This document shows, in pieces, positions 16,837 through 20,339 of a stretch of 20,339 bases of DNA. Both the position numbers and the translations under genes were made by a program. Under the pieces are notes generated by a model. That model was not told where the DNA came from and ran no database searches. It saw nothing but the letters and a program-made list of their open reading frames with translations. How positions within the stretch are numbered: position 1 is the first letter of the stretch; each line of letters begins with the position of its first letter. This stretch comes from JBFHFS01 sp041583495 (GTDB lineage: Bacteria > Bacteroidota > Bacteroidia > Bacteroidales > Marinilabiliaceae), in assembly GCA_041583495.1 (NCBI GenBank), contig JBFHFS010000078.1, forward strand, positions 1 to 20,339, read 5' to 3'.

Positions 16837-17874
16837 ATGATAGACTTACCTAAAATACTCGCCACAGAGGAACAGTTGGAAGAATTGTTATCACGACCCG
16901 GCAAAGCGCTTATTGAGATGTTCAGGCATCTTGACGGGGATATTATCTTTCTGGGAATATCTGGAAAAATTGGCCCCTCCCTGGCCCAAATGGCAATCAG
17001 GGCCAGCGAAGCGGCAGGGGTAAAAAAACGCGTCATTGGGGTTTCACGGTTTCGTGACGAGACAGAAATTGGAAAGCTGAAAGCCATTGGAGTGGAGATT
17101 ATTCGGGGCGACCTGCTCGATAAAGACTTTCTTTCTACTCTGCCAAAGGTTAAAAATGTTTTTTTCCTTGCCGGGATGAAATTTGGCTCCGAAGATAACC
17201 TGGCCATGACCTGGGCGGTAAACGCATACATGCCCGCTTTAGTGGTTGAGACTTTTAAAGATTCAAGAATTGTCGCATTCTCTACCGGCTGTGTATATCC
17301 ATTGGTTCCCGCGGAGTCAGGTGGCTCATTGGAAACAGATTTGCCAATGCCCATCGGAGAGTATGCTCAGTCGTGCCTGGGGCGTGAAAGAATGTTTGAA
17401 TATGGAAGCAAGAAAAACAACACCCCGGTAACTCTAATTCGCTTGAATTATTCGGTAGAACCAAGGTATGGTGTTTTGGTCGATATCGCCACGAAGGTGA
17501 AAAATCAGGAACCAATCGATTTGGCAATGGGGTATTTTAATGTCATCTGGCAAGGCGATTCCAACGATGCAGTGTTACGCTCCCTTTCCCTCGCTGCCAC
17601 TCCTGCAAAAGTGTTAAATGTTACCGGAGAAGATACCTTATTGGTTCGCGATGTAGCTGAACAATTTGGAGAACTGTTTGGTGTTGAACCTATTTTGGTT
17701 GGAACAGAATCTCAGACGGCTCTATTAAATAACTCAAACGCTATGTTCGACCTATTTGGCAAACCACAAGTGTCAATCTCAAAAGTGATAGAATGGACTG
17801 CTCATTGGATTAGTGAAGATAAGGAGTTGCATGGGAAACCTACTCATTTTGAGGTTAGAGATGGCAAATACTAA
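16837..17874 (+). CDS. NAD-dependent epimerase/dehydratase-like (extended SDR) protein with altered YxxxK
   Basis: 345 residues from ATG 16837; a longer in-frame start at 16765 would overlap the M20 gene by 70 bp and is less likely. The Rossmann fold begins with GISGKIG (40-46), an extended-SDR GxxGxxG, and VIGVSRFRD follows as strand 2. FSTGCVYP (148-155) holds the expected Ser/Thr. The catalytic pair YxxxK reads Y176-A-Q-S-C180, with Cys in place of Lys. The rest (LIRLNYSVEPRYGVLVDIA, FNVIWQGDSNDA, VLNVTGEDT) is normal for sugar-nucleotide epimerase relatives. It may bind NAD(P) and use another base, or work as a non-standard oxidoreductase. Third gene of the operon, 17 bp before the aldolase gene. 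Confidence 0.82.
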   Translation: MIDLPKILATEEQLEELLSRPGKALIEMFRHLDGDIIFLGISGKIGPSLAQMAIRASEAAGVKKRVIGVSRFRDETEIGKLKAIGVEIIRGDLLDKDFLSTLPKVKNVFFLAGMKFGSEDNLAMTWAVNAYMPALVVETFKDSRIVAFSTGCVYPLVPAESGGSLETDLPMPIGEYAQSCLGRERMFEYGSKKNNTPVTLIRLNYSVEPRYGVLVDIATKVKNQEPIDLAMGYFNVIWQGDSNDAVLRSLSLAATPAKVLNVTGEDTLLVRDVAEQFGELFGVEPILVGTESQTALLNNSNAMFDLFGKPQVSISKVIEWTAHWISEDKELHGKPTHFEVRDGKY

Positions 17875-17891
17875 AACCTAAAATCACCTGG

Positions 17892-18959
17892 ATGAATCAT
17901 AAAGAAATACCTGCCGAAGTAAAAAAAGCCTTGTTTAAAGGAGTGGTGATACCTGCTCTACCCCTGGCCCTTAACCAAAAACGCCAATTTGACGAGGCAC
18001 GCCAACGATTATTGATAAAGTATTACCTAAACGCAGGTGCTGGTGGGGTGGCTGTTGCTGTACATACTACTCAATTCGAGATACGGTTACCTGAAGTGAA
18101 TCTTTACGAGAGGGTATTGGAAGTTGCTAAAGAGGAGTTTGATAATTATACCTCTAAAACATTAAAACCAATCATACGGATTGCTGGAGTCATTGGCCAA
18201 ACTGAGCAAGCTAAAAAAGAAGCAACAATAGCGTTGAAAAATGGGTATCATGCTGTATTGCTCGGTTTAGCGGCTTTTGGAAATGCAAGCAACAAAACAC
18301 TTATTGAACATTGTAAGGAAATTGCGGAAATCATTCCGGTAATTGGTTTTTACTTGCAACCGGCGGTTGGAGGGAATAACCTCGATGTTGATTTTTGGCG
18401 CGAATTTTCGAAAATTGAAAATGTTATTGCCATAAAAATGGCTCCTTTTAACCGTTACAAAACGCTGGATGTGGTGCGTGGTATCGCCGAATCGGGAAGA
18501 GCAGACGAAATTGCATTATATACAGGAAACGATGACAACATTCTGGTTGATTTACTTTCCCAATATGAGATTCAGGTTGGCAATGAGTTGGTTAAGAAAA
18601 GGGTCGTGGGTGGGTTGTTAGGGCATTGGTGCGTTTGGACCAAGAAGGCCGTCGAACTATTGGAAGATATCCAAAGTGGGAAATTCGATAATGACACCAT
18701 AAAAGCCATCACACTTGCGCATCAGATTACCGATTCCAATGCTGCATTTTTCGATTCAGCCAATAACTTTGCCGGTTGCATTGTTGGGCTTCATGAAGTT
18801 CTTCGACGTCAAGGCTTGTTAGAAGGACTTTGGGTATTGAACCCTGATGAAGTCATGTCACCCGGGCAGATGGAAGAGATTGACAGGGTTTATGCTGCTT
18901 ATCCGCATTTAAATGATGATGCGTTCATTGCTAATAACCTTGAAAAGTGGTTGTTGTAG
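17892..18959 (+). CDS. DapA/NAL superfamily aldolase (dihydrodipicolinate synthase-like)
   Basis: 355 residues, longer than the usual ~290 because of a C-terminal helical extension. The Schiff-base lysine is Lys182 in VIAIKMAPF and the conserved tyrosine is Tyr154 in GFYLQPA. The pyruvate carboxylate loop GTTGE of DapA is replaced by AVHTTQFE (55-63), so the substrate is probably not the standard pyruvate plus aspartate semialdehyde. Members of this superfamily make or break C-C bonds, or dehydrate, with 2-oxo acids. In this operon a catabolic retro-aldol or dehydratase step downstream of the dehydrogenase-like protein is plausible. Last gene of the operon, followed by a terminator. Confidence 0.86.
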   Translation: MNHKEIPAEVKKALFKGVVIPALPLALNQKRQFDEARQRLLIKYYLNAGAGGVAVAVHTTQFEIRLPEVNLYERVLEVAKEEFDNYTSKTLKPIIRIAGVIGQTEQAKKEATIALKNGYHAVLLGLAAFGNASNKTLIEHCKEIAEIIPVIGFYLQPAVGGNNLDVDFWREFSKIENVIAIKMAPFNRYKTLDVVRGIAESGRADEIALYTGNDDNILVDLLSQYEIQVGNELVKKRVVGGLLGHWCVWTKKAVELLEDIQSGKFDNDTIKAITLAHQITDSNAAFFDSANNFAGCIVGLHEVLRRQGLLEGLWVLNPDEVMSPGQMEEIDRVYAAYPHLNDDAFIANNLEKWLL

Positions 18960-18969
18960 AAATTACAAA

Positions 18970-19022
18970 ATTGGGGACAATATTGATGGTTGGTCTTTAT
19001 TGCTCCCAATCTGTTTTTCTTT
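18970..19022 (+). terminator. Rho-independent-type terminator of the MFS-M20-SDR-aldolase operon
   Basis: ATTGGGGACAATA (18970-18982) pairs with TATTGCTCCCAAT (18998-19010) in 12 of 13 positions, counting one G-U and one mismatch. The loop is about 15 nt and a T-rich tail CTGTTTTTCTTTT follows. It lies 11 bp after the aldolase stop. Confidence 0.7.
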
Positions 19023-19094
19023 TGAAAAAAAGTGGTTAGCAGGTTATTGATAATTAGGCTTGAACTTATGAATTAACGATTAATTTAAGAAATT

Positions 19095-19955
19095 ATGAGT
19101 GAGTTAGCTAAAGTAAGAAAGTTATTATCTGAAGATGCGGACAAAGCAATGGGCCTTGTCCTGGCTGAAGGTTGGAATCAAACAAAAGATGATTGGGATT
19201 TATTGATTAACGGGTCTCAAAATATTTGTTTGGCTGCTGAAATTGCTGGAAAATTGGTGGCTACAGCAACAGCAATAAATTATTCAAATGAGGTAGCCTG
19301 GATTGGAATGGTACTGGTTAATAAAGAATATCGCGGCAGAGGAATCAGTAAAATCCTTCTGAATTCTTTATTTGAAGGTTTAAAATCCTGTCAGTCAATT
19401 AAACTGGATGCTACCCCTGCAGGTCAACCAGTGTATAAAAAGCTTGGTTTCATCGATGAACATTTAATCCACAGAATGATTCGCACATCTTTCAATGGCG
19501 ATTTACCTAAATCTGTAGAAACTGGTTTAAAAAGAATTCAGAAAGACGATATTCAAGCTCTAATTGAATTCGATAATCAGGTGTTTGGAGCCAATAGAAC
19601 TCAACTGATTCAGTCACTGACAGAAAATTATGTGGAAAAGGGCTGGGTTTTAAAACACAATCATAAAATAGCAGGATTTATTCTAGGGCGGAAAGGAAAC
19701 AAGTACCACCAAATTGGTCCTTTATCTGGACAGTCTTTAGCGGATGTAAAAATTATGATGACTCAGGTTCTGAATCACTTAAAAGGACAAGCCGTTGTAA
19801 TTGACGTATTGGATGATAAAAAAGAATTTATTGAATGGCTGAGTTCTATTGGATTTGTAAAACAAAGGAGTTTTACAAGAATGTATAAAGGGGACAATCA
19901 ATATTCCGGGAATATTAGGTTTCAATATTTAATTGGTGGGCCGGAACTTGGATGA
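19095..19955 (+). CDS. Two-domain GNAT N-acetyltransferase (YitH-like, Acetyltransf_18 C-terminus)
   Basis: 286 residues. The first GNAT domain (about 5-135) has the acetyl-CoA loop VNKEYRGRGISKILL (75-89) with R-G-R-G, and the GFI end of motif B (YKKLGFIDE, 114-122). The second half (about 140-286) ends QRSFTRMYKGDN...YLIGGPELG, like the Acetyltransf_18 domain of Bacillus YitH. It would transfer acetyl from acetyl-CoA to an amine; the target is unknown. It lies beyond the operon terminator, with a 139-bp gap, so it is likely transcribed on its own. An N-acetyltransferase beside an N-acyl hydrolase could be related in function, but this is only suggestive. Confidence 0.85.
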   Translation: MSELAKVRKLLSEDADKAMGLVLAEGWNQTKDDWDLLINGSQNICLAAEIAGKLVATATAINYSNEVAWIGMVLVNKEYRGRGISKILLNSLFEGLKSCQSIKLDATPAGQPVYKKLGFIDEHLIHRMIRTSFNGDLPKSVETGLKRIQKDDIQALIEFDNQVFGANRTQLIQSLTENYVEKGWVLKHNHKIAGFILGRKGNKYHQIGPLSGQSLADVKIMMTQVLNHLKGQAVVIDVLDDKKEFIEWLSSIGFVKQRSFTRMYKGDNQYSGNIRFQYLIGGPELG

Positions 19956-19970
19956 CAGGCAGTTATTATC

Positions 19971-20192
19971 TATCCGATCAAAAGTTGGCCTTTCTTTGCG
20001 AACAACAGTTTGTGCTAATGCTGCCGCCCCGGTTCTCCTTTTGGAGGGCACAACCCGTGCGTTTGTATAACGGCATTTTTTGGATGGACAGGGGCAATTG
20101 GTACAAATATCATTACCTCTCTATTTATAGCTTTTGGGCTGTGGTACATTTGCTACTGGATGTATAAACGCAAACTTTTTATCAAAATATAA
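19971..20192 (+). pseudogene. C-terminal relic of a polytopic membrane protein, DUF5009/HGSNAT-like
   Basis: The frame from 19971 reads YPIKSWPFFANNSLC, a stop at 20016-20018, then continues to CITAFFGWTGAIGTNIITSL, FIAFGLWYICYWMYKRKLFIKI and a final TAA. A last hydrophobic helix followed by WMYKRKLFIKI, with PFFxxNSL upstream, is how DUF5009 (COG4299, heparan-alpha-glucosaminide N-acetyltransferase-like) proteins end. Everything upstream is missing and replaced by the GNAT gene. A 71-codon frame over the same DNA in another phase lacks these features. The last ~150 bp of the window after it shows nothing. Confidence 0.42.
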
Positions 20193-20339
20193 AAAATTCC
20201 TAAGTACATGACAAAAATTCATAGACATTTATATTGAATTGATTTCCAGGGTTTGACAAAATGTTAGCAATCGTAGAAAGTCCATATTTAAATATACTTT
20301 TTGCTTTACGTCCGTGTTTTTTGATCGAAATTTTCTTCA

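Overview
The window looks like a piece of a Bacteroidota chromosome, probably a marine or otherwise polysaccharide-degrading member of the Bacteroidales/Marinilabiliales. This rests on several things: two exported S1 sulfatases, GH95 and GH31 glycosidases, an S9 exopeptidase-type protein, a Bacteroidota-style ECF sigma factor, TAnnTTTG-like -7 boxes, weak Shine-Dalgarno sequences and AT-rich gaps. The species cannot be named from the sequence.

Left part (1-7617, minus strand): a sulfated-glycan degradation cluster. Read in the transcribed direction it holds an S1 sulfatase with a CSPTR motif, an S9 peptidase 4 bp behind it, a 129-bp inverted-repeat element, a second S1 sulfatase with a CNPSR motif, and a GH95 glycosidase that runs off the window edge. 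The sulfatases would remove sulfate esters and the GH95 enzyme would release alpha-L-fucose or alpha-L-galactose. No SusC/SusD pair is in view.

Middle (7618-11700): a non-coding and decayed zone. It contains four ~217-bp repeat units, each with four palindromic hairpins built on a CGTTTGCAACG core. Next to them is a structured segment that starts like a group II intron and interrupts a relic of a HipB-type XRE antitoxin gene. An intact ECF sigma-70 gene follows without an anti-sigma gene. After it come fragments of an exported protein and of a third sulfatase that carries a 66-bp internal duplication.

Next (11700-13316, minus): a GH31 enzyme of the MYORG/PsGal31A type, plausibly an alpha-galactosidase, whose 3' end overlaps the sulfatase relic. 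About 1.15 kb of AT-rich DNA without genes separates it from the right-hand operon.

Right part (14468-18959, plus): a tight four-gene operon of MFS carrier, M20 amidohydrolase, extended-SDR-like protein with an altered active site, and DapA/NAL-family aldolase, closed by a hairpin terminator. It reads as an uptake and catabolic route for an N-acylated or amide-linked compound; the substrate is unknown and this is the best candidate here for an undescribed pathway. A separate two-domain GNAT acetyltransferase gene follows, then the decayed C-terminus of a membrane protein resembling DUF5009/HGSNAT acyltransferases.
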